Shown: piece by piece, positions 36,415-47,140 of the stretch
Layout of the letters: each line of letters begins with the position of its first letter
Numbering within the stretch: position 1 is the first letter of the stretch
Assembly: GCF_945859705.1 (NCBI RefSeq)
Contig: NC_079137.1
Location: forward strand, 62,094,552 to 62,158,551
DNA from: Episyrphus balteatus
Lineage: Eukaryota; Arthropoda; Insecta; Diptera; Syrphidae
Direction of reading: 5' to 3'
DNA length: 64,000 nt
The notes under the pieces: model-generated
What the model saw: the letters and a program-made list of their open reading frames with translations, nothing else
Told to the model about the DNA's origin: nothing
The model's database searches: none
Position numbers and translations under genes: made by a program

Positions 36415-37400
36415 CTTTTTTTCGGAATTTTGAGTTTAAGGATGATTCTTTTAAGAATTACTTGATTTTAGTTTTACAGAAAGGAATTAACTTCTGGCTT
36501 TGTAAAGCTTCTTAATATTTTATTTGTTGCCGTTGTGCTGAAATATAAAAAAAAATAAAATAAAAAAACGAAATTTCTATAATAAATAAATAGCAACATG
36601 TGTTGTGTACATTATGTAGTTTTTGGATGATAAATGACTCTAAAGTGCGAAATGCTCAAAATTGTTGAAAAAATTTCCGGAAAAATTTGATTGATTCCAA
36701 TCGTTTTATCAGGTCCGAAAAATGGTGAAGCAGTCAGTAGTGCAGATGTTTGAAATTTCGACTTGCACAGTGTAGGTATTCTTAAACGGGTTCTTAAATT
36801 TCAGAAAAACACTTAAATGTATCTTTTCTATGACTCTTTCAAAACCAAAAAGAAAAGTAGGTATTGAAATTGAACCTTATTCATTCGCAAATCTTAAATG
36901 GAATACAAATGAAATTTTAGCACTTTTAAAAATTTAACTTTCAATTTTTTTTTTTTTTTTTTTTTTCAAACCTAGAAACAAATTAAGGAAATATTCGATG
37001 CCTAGTAACAAAACTTTACTCAGCCTTATCTTGTGATATGATGCAAAATTGACCAATCTTCATGTTCTGTCGAAAGGGAAGAGGTACCCACTGTTTTTTA
37101 GAATTTTATATGGAAACAGTGTATTTAACCACAATTAATAAGTTTTAATTAAATTTTTCAACTTTCATGTTATGTTGTTGACACATTTCACGCACCACAG
37201 TCAGCAACATGTTACTTTTTATTTTGAACAAAACATAAACACCTCTACAGTAAGTACTTATTATTATTCTTTTGTTTTGAAACAAAAAAGTAAATTACAT
37301 ATTTCCATAATGTAGCAAAACAACATTTCACACATTTTAGCTCTCATAATAAGGTGCTGCTTCGGCACTTTTATAGAGTTTGTAAATACACATATAGGTA
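36415..37400. other. AT-rich DNA, no gene
   Basis: A long T-run at 36949-36966 and AT-rich sequence; nothing recognised. Confidence 0.45.
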
Positions 37401-38983
37401 ATTAGGGTGGTCGTTATTTTCCAAAAATTGGAATTTCTATGCTCCCAAGGGCTTATATGGTTGGAAATAAATTACAAAAAATATTCCCGAAGTTTCAAGT
37501 CTCTAAATTAATTTTAACCCGTGCCGAAAAGCGGTTGAAGTTTCTTATGGGAATAACATGGGGCTTTTGGCCTTGTCCCATCAAATTAAAATTCCAGCCA
37601 AACTATTTGTTCTAAAAATCTGAAACTTGGCAGACTTATACCTTATAGTTGTAGCAATCATGTGAATTTTTTTCAGATTTTTAACTATTATAGTTTCGGA
37701 TATTCAGCTCGGTAAAGATAACCATTTTTTTCAGACTTTTTTCATTTTTTTTTTTTTTCAAAAAAAAAAATAAATTCCTTATTCGTTTATGAGTAATTCC
37801 ATGTGAAAAGAATATAGGAAAAATACCTATGTCATACAATCTTGTTGTGTCATTTTTTAACGGTTCCTTAGCTCAAAATATGAACTTCTGTATATATTAA
37901 TAATCCCCCAAAAAAATTAGCAAGTGAGTAGAATGAATTAATTCCCTAAGGCACTCAATTTTTGAGAATAAAAAAAATATGATCTTTAATTACTTTTTTG
38001 CATATTTCTTGCGACTTTATACATAATTGAATTAATGTTTTTTTTTGCATTTGTAGGGTGATATTTAGACCTTTCAAAAAACGTTATTAAAAATGAAATT
38101 AGTTCATTGTAAGCTGATCTATTACAAAAAAGGTGAAAAACACATTTTATTTTTTTTTCTAAACAACACATTTTTTATTTTTTTTTTTAAGTAAAAAATT
38201 ATGATCTTTTCAAAAAAAAATAGTTTCGTAATGATTTTTTCACTTTTAAGCTGTTTTTTTGCAATTTTTTATTTTGATGATTCAAATTTTTACATAAAAC
38301 CATAGGTAATGAGGTTCGGCACGAGTAAGATAACTTAGGCGACAAGAATTGATAACGGTATTTTGTAGCGGAGTTCAATACAATAATTTTTTACTATGGG
38401 AGAGGGGGTCTATCTGCCCTCGTTTAGGCGGGAGGGGTATTTTTCTAAAATATGACGTAAAATACTAAAAAAACTTATTAAAAATCAACGGTAACACTTA
38501 CAGTTATAATTGATATCTTTCTGAAAAGCCGGAATTGTATTATTAATTCATTCTACTCACTAGCTAATTTTTTGGGGGATTATTTATATACAGAAGTTCA
38601 TATTTTGTGCTAAGGAACCGTTACAAAATGACACAACAAGATTTTATGATTTTATGAAATGGTTTTCTTTACCGAGCTGAATATCCGAAACTATAATAGT
38701 TAAAAATCTGAAAAAAATTCACATGATTGCTACAACTATAAGGTATAAGTCTGCCAAGTTTCAGATTTTTAGAACAAATAGTTTGGCTGGAATTTTAATT
38801 TGATGGGACAAGGTCAAAAACCCCATGTTATTCCCATAAGAAACTTCAACCGCTTTTCGGCACGGGTTAAAATTAATTTAGAGACTTGAAACTTCGGGAA
38901 TATTTTTTGTAATTTATTTCCAACCATATAAGCACTTGGGAGCATAGAAATTCCAATTTTTGGAAAATAACGACCACCCTAAT
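37401..38983. mobile_element. 1.58-kb foldback element
   Basis: Terminal inverted repeats ATTAGGGTGGTCGTTATTTT and its complement ending ACGACCACCCTAAT. AGGTA directly flanks both ends (37396-37400, 38984-38988), and ATAGGTA is found on both sides if two terminal bases are counted. Arms extend to about 37948 and from about 38542; the left arm has about 100 bp more, near 37735-37840. The unpaired interior includes a G-rich GGGAGAGGGGGTCTATC segment (38398) whose diverged relative is seen reversed at 58500-58760. No transposase frame is present. Class uncertain. Confidence 0.82.
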
Positions 38984-38988
38984 AGGTA

Positions 38989-39825
38989 TACTAACTTATA
39001 CAATATTAAATTTCTAAACTGCCCCATTTTGTGCAGAAAAACCTTCTTCATCCAACTCAATGTGGATAACCAAAATGCACATGCGGTATTAAGCTGCTGT
39101 TAACAGTACACCATCATTGTAGCTTATTTCAAATAAGAGGTCCATTTCGTTATAACTAGCACCTCTACAACAAAACACATCAACTCCTTCACAATACTTG
39201 TCCATCCACGAACTTCGGCTAACTTTTGTGTGGAGAAATGCTTACTGGTAACACAAAGGAACTTAATTGAATTTTAAATTACTTTTGCACAAAATGTCTT
39301 GATATAATACAAAATTGTGTTGATAAAATGAAAAGGTCCTTCAAATATGCAAAATTGAAAATACTAAAAACCTCTTTCTCTTCCAAAAAGGATTGGAACT
39401 TTCAGCCAAGACTGCGTTGTTTACTGTAACACAACATACTCGTCGTATAAATACAAAACACTGTTAAATGCAAATGGTCAATATTAATACACACCAACCA
39501 GCCAGCAGTTGTTGTCACAGTATTTGGAGTTAATCCTCGACTCTTGAGTGAATAATGCATTTATTATGCAAGATTTTCGAGGACATTCAAAATGACACAA
39601 AAGGATTAACTAACGAAAAAGGAATATTGAGGATTTTAACACACTTCACTTAAGTCGATGGAAGTTAAGAGTGACAATATGGTTCAAGTATTATTAAAGG
39701 GTGATGCGAAATTTTTGATTAAAGCTATAAACACAAACATTTATTAAATAATCATTAAATTATCATGAACCTGAGTTTATCTAAGAAAATTATTTACGGG
39801 TGAAATGTTTATAAGGATTTGATTT
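38989..39825. other. Single-copy region, no gene
   Basis: Contains a TATAAATAC at 39446 and CCAGCAGTTGTTGTCA at 39495, the latter shared exactly with 22332-22347. No coding region. Confidence 0.45.
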
Positions 39826-40885
39826 TTGTCGTTTTTGCCTTTTTTTTCGATCTTGTCGCATTTGGCACTTTGATCACTTTTGTCGCTTTTATACCTTTTC
39901 GTCGTTCTAGTCGCTTTAATCAATTTTTGCCACTTTTGTAGCTTTTGCCGCTCTTATCACTTTTGCCGTTTTTCTCTCTTGTCGCTTTGGTTGCTTCTAT
40001 CGCTTTAGTAACTTTTGTCACTTTTGTCGTTCTTGTTGCTTTGGTCACTTTTGACGCTCTTGATGATTTTTTTGCTGTTGTCACTTGTGTCACTTTTGCC
40101 ACTGTTGTTGATTTAATCGTTTTTGTGGCTTTTGGCACTGTTATCACTTTTGTCGCATTGTTTGCTTTTGTAACTCTTGTCATTTTGGTTGTTTCTTTGA
40201 CTTTAATCACTTTGGCAACTCTTAATGCTTTTGACTTTTTTTCGCTTTTGTCCCTTTTGTAGCTTTTATAGCTCTTGTCGCTTTTGTCAATTTTTTAGCT
40301 CTTGACACTTTTGTTCCTTTTGCCGTTCCGTCACTTTTGTTGGCCTTGTCGCTTCTGAACAATTTTGTCGCTTTAGTCGTTTTTGTCACTTTTGTCTATT
40401 TGGTCAATTTTGTTGCGTTTTTGATTTTAAGGTTTTTATTGTGTCTTTTGTCGCTATTGTCACTTTGGCCACTTTTGTTGCTTTGGTCATTTTTTTCGGT
40501 TGATTTTTTTTTTCTTTTGGTGCTTATTTTCCTCTCTTTCACTTTGTCGCCTTTCTTCCATTCTTGTTCGTTTTTTGCTTTGTTTATTTGTCATTTTTGT
40601 CCTTTTATCTTTCTTATCGCAACCTTGTCGTTTTTGAGGATTTTATTGCTTTGCTTACTTTTGTCGCTTTTATCAATTTTGTCGCTTTTATCAATTTTGT
40701 CGCTTTTGTTCCTTTTGTCACTTTTGTCATTTTTGCCACTTTTGTTGTATTTTCAATTGTCTCGATCTTACCGTTCACGTCGCTTTTGTCGTTTTTGACA
40801 CTCTTGCGCTTTGGTTAAATTTGTCGCTTTTATCGTTTTTTGTGACTTTTGTCGCTTTTGTTGCTCTGTTGCTCTTGTTGCTCAA
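39826..40885. repeat. Degenerate 9-bp minisatellite (TTTTGTCGC)n
   Basis: About 1 kb of diverged copies of CTTTTGTCG / TTTTGTCGCT, with variants GTCAC, GTTGC and GCCGC. The 9-bp period preserves reading frame, so long Phe-Val-Ala/Leu-Leu frames on the forward strand and a Thr-Lys-Val frame on the reverse strand (39920-40210) appear; these are by-products of the repeat. Copies diverge strongly, suggesting age or repeated slippage. It is similar in kind to the ACGAAACAT repeats at 15300-15470, but the unit differs. Confidence 0.88.
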
Positions 40886-42299
40886 GAATGAATATTTCCC
40901 ATTTTAGAAAGTTAAAAGCAGATAATGATAGTGTTGTCGTTGTTTTTAATATTTATTTTTATTTTTTGTCAAATTTTTAGAAAAAAAAAAATATTTTTCT
41001 GCACCACCCTGTTTTTTCTCCGGAATCACAGAATTGTTTGATTTTCGCACAGAAGTTAAAACGAAACAGGTACATTTTTCGTTGTATTGTCTTCGTAGGC
41101 CTAAAATACTTAAGGCATTTTTGTATTAAGATTACAATTGATTGCCGCTCATTACTGGCTATTAGATAAGAGTGCACCCTCACAACCCCGTAACCATGTG
41201 ATTTACTGAACTCCCACTCTTAAACCATTTTCTAATAATGACGAATCATAAAAGATTTATCCAAATGTAATAGGCATATATTCAATGGACACTATATTTG
41301 CCAAGTTACCAAGTACAGAAACACACCCCACCCGAAAATCATCTACAGGATGACACAAAAGTCTTTATATTCCTTCAAGTCCTGGGGGAACACTCGGAGA
41401 ACAATGAAAAATAATTGGACACATGAGTGGTCATTTGGTCCATCGCATAGTCATTATTTCCGCTCTTCAAAAGGAGATATACCTATACGCCAATTGTTGT
41501 CATCTATTTTCTGTTGAAATAAAGGCCAAAAAGGTATTGTGTTTCCGTAAAATGCGTTTTTGTCGAGGTAAGAATGTGTACAGTTATAGAAGCTTTTCTG
41601 ACATTTGGGGTTCATTTATTTTGAATGGAAAGACATATCGCAGACAGCGACACATTGACAACGAAGTGATGGGTTTTTGCTTTAGGAATTTTACTCGATA
41701 TATTAAAATCGTATCCTTTCGATATTTTGTTGCCTTAGGGGATTTGGACAGTTTCTAAATGCATTTCTGCGTTATATGAATGCAATTCGGTCACTTTTGT
41801 TTTGGTATGGCTGAATGTCAGGAGAAGTGCAATTATTGTGAAAATGCATTTGAGTTGATTAGTTTCGGGAGAAATGTAATTTTGAAAATGCCTTTGGCTG
41901 TGGATAAAACAGTATTCTGGGGATGGGAATAATTTTCGAATGATATTAAAATCATCTTTTTTTGAATGTCAAAATAACTACGTCCAACCATGTTCAAGTA
42001 GTTCTCATTCCGTCAGGAGGTCAAATAGATAACTTAAAAAAGTGTTTGTCAATAAAGTCGGTTTACTGATGAAATGTTGTGTGCTTTTCTTAAAAAAAAT
42101 GATCTAAAAATTATTATTTGTCAACTTTCTTGTAAAAAATTTATAAGATATTAATTCTTTTAGTTTAGTTCTTTAGCTAAAGATTAAGACCTTATAGTCT
42201 TTCTCTCTTTTTGAATCCAATCATAATTTATTTAAAAGAAAAAGCTTACAAAAAATCCTTTTTTTTTTCTTTTCTTAGTATATCAATTTTTTTATATGA
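40886..42299. other. Single-copy region, no gene
   Basis: The 111-codon forward frame at 41423-41758 has no recognisable domain and is flanked by AT-rich DNA. Nothing else identified. Confidence 0.45.
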
Positions 42300-42900
42300 A
42301 AAGCTTCTTAAAAAAAAGCACACCGTTTAAAAATTTAATATTCCTTCTAAAGAATAAAGCCATATTTGAATTTTTACAATGCGTAAAAGGTACAAAAACA
42401 ATTTTTTGAAAACAATAATTTTTCATGAAAAAATTCAAAATCTATTATAAATTTCATACCATCTAAAAGCCTGTTGTTTCAGCTCAAAATATTCATATAA
42501 ACCATGTCTGCACGACGAGCTAGAATTTTTGAACCCAATCAATTTTCATCAACAAAAAAAAAAAACGAAAAAAACAATCTTTTTTATCTTCTTACATCTG
42601 ATATCATCTGAGAGCTTATAATATCAGTTTTTATATGACGCTTCAATCATATTTCTACAATTACCGTTAAGAAATGTTTAAGTTTCAAAAAACCATTCAA
42701 ACTTGGTTTTGAAATTTTCCAGTATTTTTTCAATACCTTTGTTAGCCTTACAATAAACTTATTTATCGATAAGAAAAATTCAACTTTACAACGTCGCGTT
42801 TAAAAAATAACCACTTTTTTGCAATTTTGTTTTACCCCTATTTACCCTATATAACTATTAAATTTTTTAAAATCCTTCATTAGTATTCACCTTTAGGTTA
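42300..42900 (-). repeat. Dispersed repeat R2, copy b
   Basis: The reverse strand carries GTAGAAATATGATTGAAGC, CTCTCAGATGATATCAGATG, TTGATTGGGTTCAAAAATTC, AGACATGG and CTTTATTCTTTAGAAGG, in the order of copy a without the foldback insertion. The neighbouring segment with TACCCCTATTTACCCTATA (42834) recurs exactly at 46550 together with ACTTGGTTTTGAAATTT, so R2 may extend to about 42900. Confidence 0.65.
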
Positions 42901-45300
42901 TTATATTTCAAATGAGCTATAGAAGAATTTTGTATCTCTAATAGTTAATTTTTAATTGAAATCTATGCGACACTGCAAAAAATTTCAGGTGGAACGGGAG
43001 AAAATGGCGTCACTTTTTTGTGGATGCTACAATGGTTCATAGATTCATAAGACGTTATCACTGCAAAAAATAATTCCTTTCCTTAGATTAAGCAATAATC
43101 GGGTCCTTACATTCTAAATCCTGAATTTCAAAAAATCGTTCCACAAATTTCCGCGTCGAAATCTCCAAGCTCTACCTTTTTTCCATTTCTCCCTAATTAC
43201 TTAAATATACCCTCAAAGAAAAACAAAATTTACAATTCGAATTCCTTTAAACATCCACATCATCTTACTTTTTTTGTCGTTGCAGTCAGTCAGGATCCTT
43301 ATTGGCAATTATTTTGTCATTCCGGTAATGATACGTGCTAACTAAATATAAATTAGCACAGCTAAAAAAAAATTCAAGAGTATAAAAAAAAAGAAACAAG
43401 TCAGCATGAAGTCACAGTCACCATGACATTCTCTTTGCAAAGTTCCACCATCTACTCCATCGTCCTTTTTTTCTTTTTTTCTTTTTATATAAAAACGAGA
43501 AATGCCAAATGGAATGATGGTAATATGGCCATGAAAGAAGGACGATTGAACGATACTAGTTGGTTGGGTGGTACTGGTATTGGATACATGTGCTCTTGTT
43601 CGTTGAATATTTTATTGTCCTTGGATTAAGCTTTTGTGTATCGTATAAGCGAAAGACTGGAGAATATCAAAGTTTATGTGATATGTGTGTGTCCTTGCTC
43701 TTAGCTCGATTCCAAGGTAACACTCAGTTTGTGAGAGAAAGAGAATCGCACTACCTTGGCATTGGCACTTAAATCCTTGCTCCTTGCATCTGACACTTTT
43801 GTCAACAACGTTTCAGTTGGGTTGTTTCATCTTGTTGGTTGGGATTTCTCAGGGTCGTCGCTTGCCAGTGGAATAATATAGTGCTTTGGATGCCAGGATC
43901 CAGGAAAACGAACAAAGGATTTCTTTTTATCCAAACCGAAAAACAAAGAATCCCGCTATCGGGTATCGTGTAACCATGGATAAATGCCAAGGGCGTAATC
44001 AACAAAAAAAAAAAAAATAGAAGCTTTTATTTCATTTCTGGGATGACTTTGGATTGGAGGATGAGTTCAGATTCAACTTGTGAAATTGCATAAGAAATAT
44101 TGGTGCACGTTTCACAAAGTTTGCTTCGGGTAACTTAGTCTTGGGTTAAAGAAAAAGTTTGTTTTTTCTTGAGTTTTTTTGTTGTTTTGTTTTATATTTG
44201 AGTTGTGGGAACTGTTAGCGGGAGTTGTTTGTATATTTTTCTTTTTCCAACTAAAACAAACTTAAAGTTTATGAAAGAAATTGACAAAGTGATAAATATT
44301 TTGTTTTGTTTAGCTTTTTTTTCTTTGATGGCTGCCGATGTGTAACATTCTTTTGTGAGGCACATCGCGTGAGTTTTGTTTCAAAGCAAAAACATTTTTC
44401 TTTTGAGATTTTTTTTTTGTTAATAATTTCTATGAATGATTGTATTTATTTTTTGCAGGAAAATTGCTCTTAATTCATCATTTAGTTTTCTTTGTTGGAA
44501 AAAATTGAAGAAAAATTGATGTGATATTAGCATGTTTGGCGGGGAAATAATTTTTTTTTTTTGAAACAAAAGGGAAGAGTTTTGAAGTGAAAATTGACGT
44601 CACATTAGTAGTTTGTTTAGTGAGGATAATTGCAAATCATTATAGGGAAAATTTCTATCAAATAGTTTTGAATTTCTTCTTTTCCTTTTTGACAATCGGC
44701 ATTAGTATGGTGTAAAAAATTTCTTTTTGATAATATCGACAGGCCACCCGCTAAATTTTGTCTACTTATCTATAACATTAACGTTGTGAAATTTCAAGTC
44801 GCTATTTTAAGCGCAAGAGGGTGCTGATAGCAGTTCAATGTTTAGGTTTTGTACGTAATCTAGATTTTTTTTAGTTTTTTTTTTTTTTTTCTTGAAAACT
44901 AAATATTTAATTTTTATTTTACTTGTTTTTAAAACATATAAAATATAAAAAAAAAAAAAATTAAGAAAAATTAATAAATTATTATTATTAATAGGTAAGC
45001 AAAAAGTGCAAATAAGAATTCCTCAACAAACTGCCGTGTGAAATTTACCTTTAAGTGGCACCAGAAATTATTATTTGGATGCTTTTTTTCAAAATAAGTA
45101 CAACAACAATAACTTTCAATAATTTTTTTACTTTTAAAAAAAATACAACTTTATTTTTTTTACTTTAAAATACAATTTTTCAATATCGATTAGCACCCCC
45201 TTATATAACGTAGAAGGCTGAAAATGGGAATTTCTATGTCACAACACTATTTTAAAGGAAACTGATTTTGTCATACCTTTCTAGTTCGATCGAATTAAAA
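42901..45300. other. Mostly single-copy AT-rich DNA, no gene
   Basis: Frames at 43423-43772 overlap each other and have no domain. GAGGGTGCTGATAGC near 44818 and GATTAGCACCCCCTT near 45189 are loosely complementary and may mark an old inverted-repeat element of roughly 400-500 bp. No clear ends. Confidence 0.4.
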
Positions 45301-45359
45301 GATTTTTAAAATTGCAAAAAAAAAAATTTCAATTCATTTAAAAAAAAAAAATTAATTTA

Positions 45360-45625
45360 ATGGTGTTAGAAGGATTTGGCTCAAAAAAATCTTGCTTTTT
45401 TTGTAGATGTTGTGTAGACATGGTCGAAATTCTTTGGGCTGAAACATTAAGCTTTCAGATGATATCAAATTTATTATAGATTGTCATATAAAAAACATGA
45501 ATTTAAAGGTGATAGAATAAAAAAAAAGGTAGATTTTTTCAATTTTTTTTTTGCAAGAAAAATGATTTTTTTAGGTTTCACTTCTACCACGTGTGAGTTG
45601 CACACATGATTTTTTTTATGTCTAA
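45360..45625 (+). repeat. Dispersed repeat R2, copy c
   Basis: Shares TTTAATGGTGTTAGAAG, GTAGACATGGTCGAAAT, AAGCTTTCAGATGATATCA, AAGAAAAATGATTTTT and ACCACGTGTGAGTTGCACAC with copy a (9655-11890), in the same order. Confidence 0.7.
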
Positions 45626-46399
45626 GTCTCTCGTAAACAATTAAGCAGTTTTAAGCAATAATTTTTATACAGAAGAAGCGTTAAAGTAGCCGTAATATAA
45701 TAACTATAAAAATTTTGCAAACACAATTTTTTTATTAAAAAAAAAATATTTCAAAACATTTATATTCTTTTGTTTGAAAAATATTTATTAAATACATTTT
45801 TTTATTAAAGTGCCATTCCAACTTTAATTTCAACAAAAAAAAAAAAAAAATCAGAAAATTAAAAAAAAAAAATTATTATTTTGAAAAACAAAAATCAAAT
45901 GGCATACTTTTTGTGTGGTTAAAATCATTTAAAAGGGTGTTTTAGTATTTTTCTTCAAAAAACTATAAAATAACTAGCTGACCCGGCGGACTTCGTTCCG
46001 CCATTTCTTGTATTTATTTCTAATTTTCGACTCTTTCAAATGAAAAAGAGGACAAAAACTTGAAAAGTTCATAAAATGAGTTTAAAAATATTAACTTTTA
46101 AACTTTTAGCAAAAGTGGAATATGCAAAATACTCATGCATGCGCATGATTAAAACCTATATTTCCTATAAGTTTGAGATTTTTTGCAGACTTTTAAAAAT
46201 TCCAAAAAAAAAAAAAGAATACTCAAAAATTAGTTGTTTTTCAAAAATTTTTATTTCAAAATACAGGGCCTATGAAAAAAATCCGTTTTAGACCCTAATT
46301 TTTTTTTTAATATCTTTCTTATGGTGTAACTAAAATTTCTGTGCAAAATTTTGAGTACCTCTAATTAGTCTTTTGTCGAAGGTCTATGACTGCAAGAAA

Positions 46400-46575
46400 A
46401 CCTTCACAACTTGGTTTTGAAATTTTTTTGAATTTGTTCAATACCTTTTTTAACTATTGAATAAATTTGTCTATTATTTAAAAAAGAAAGTCAACTCTTT
46501 ACGACTTACCGTTTAGAAAATAGCCTCTTTTTTCAATGTCGTGTTACCCCTATTTACCCTATAAAATCTTAAATT
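46400..46575. repeat. Segment shared with 42.69-42.86 kb
   Basis: AACTTGGTTTTGAAATTT, TTCAATACCTTT, TACGACTTACCGTTTA-like sequence and TACCCCTATTTACCCTATA occur in the same order as at 42695-42855, with the last word identical. Probably an R2-related fragment. Confidence 0.6.
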
Positions 46576-46704
46576 TTTTTTTGCCTTAAACCTTCTCCTC
46601 TTATACCTCTTTGATTTAAAAAAAAAATTAAGAAAACAAGTCAGCCAATGTGGCCGGTTAGCGAAGGTACACTAAACCAAACTTTAATATATATAATAAT
46701 AGAT

Positions 46705-46838
46705 TTAATTGACTTAGGTATTGGAAATGTTTAGATCAAAAAGCGTCGGGAGCTTTATTTAAACTTTTTAAAAGTACACAAAACAAAAATGCGCTTTACG
46801 CTTTTTATCTAACCGTTTCCAATACCTAAGTTAATTAA
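46705..46838. repeat. Inverted repeat, ~134 bp
   Basis: TTAATTGACTTAGGTATTGG (46707) pairs with CCAATACCTAAGTTAATTAA (46818), and GATCAAAAAGCG pairs loosely with CGCTTTTTATC. Hairpin-forming; class unknown. Confidence 0.65.
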
Positions 46839-47140
46839 ATTATTTTATAGTTTTTAGTGCGTGATAAAAGCGTAATTTTTAGTTTTTTAAACTATACATA
46901 TAATATATATTATTTTTTTTTACTTTTAAGTCATATCATGATTGAAAGTAGGTTTATTTTGACTTGGGTTGTATTAGCCCAGAGTCCTTACAACTAAATT
47001 AATATGTAGTCATATAAATTATATACCTATATGTACAAAATTTCAGTTAAATACAATAAATGGAAGTGGGTCAAAATTTAGTTCCAACATTGTATTACAT
47101 TGTTAGTTAATTAGTTACAAGCGAAGCTAATAAAAGCGTA

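Larger units (their letters stand above)
45972..47140 (+). repeat. Arthropod-type dispersed repeat with GGCGGA hairpin head
   Basis: Starts CTAGCTGACCCGGCGGAC. GGCGGACTTCGTTCCGCC at 45984-46001 folds into a 6-bp perfect stem. Near 46685 is TTTAATATATATAATAATAG, and the end near 47120 has ACAAGCGAAGCTAATAAAAG. Similar CTGACCCGGC ... TTCGTT heads and TATATAATAATAG tails are familiar in arthropod dispersed repeats (from memory, class not certain). Two units may be joined here. A segment shared with R2 (46400-46570) and an inverted repeat (46705-46838) lie inside. Confidence 0.4.

Noticed and set aside
39920..40818. Frames rich in Phe-Val-Ala or Thr-Lys-Val that look like membrane or basic proteins
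   Set aside because: They follow a 9-bp DNA repeat and end with it.
41423..41758. 111-codon forward frame as a gene
   Set aside because: No domain, no codon or composition signal distinguishing it from neighbouring non-coding DNA.
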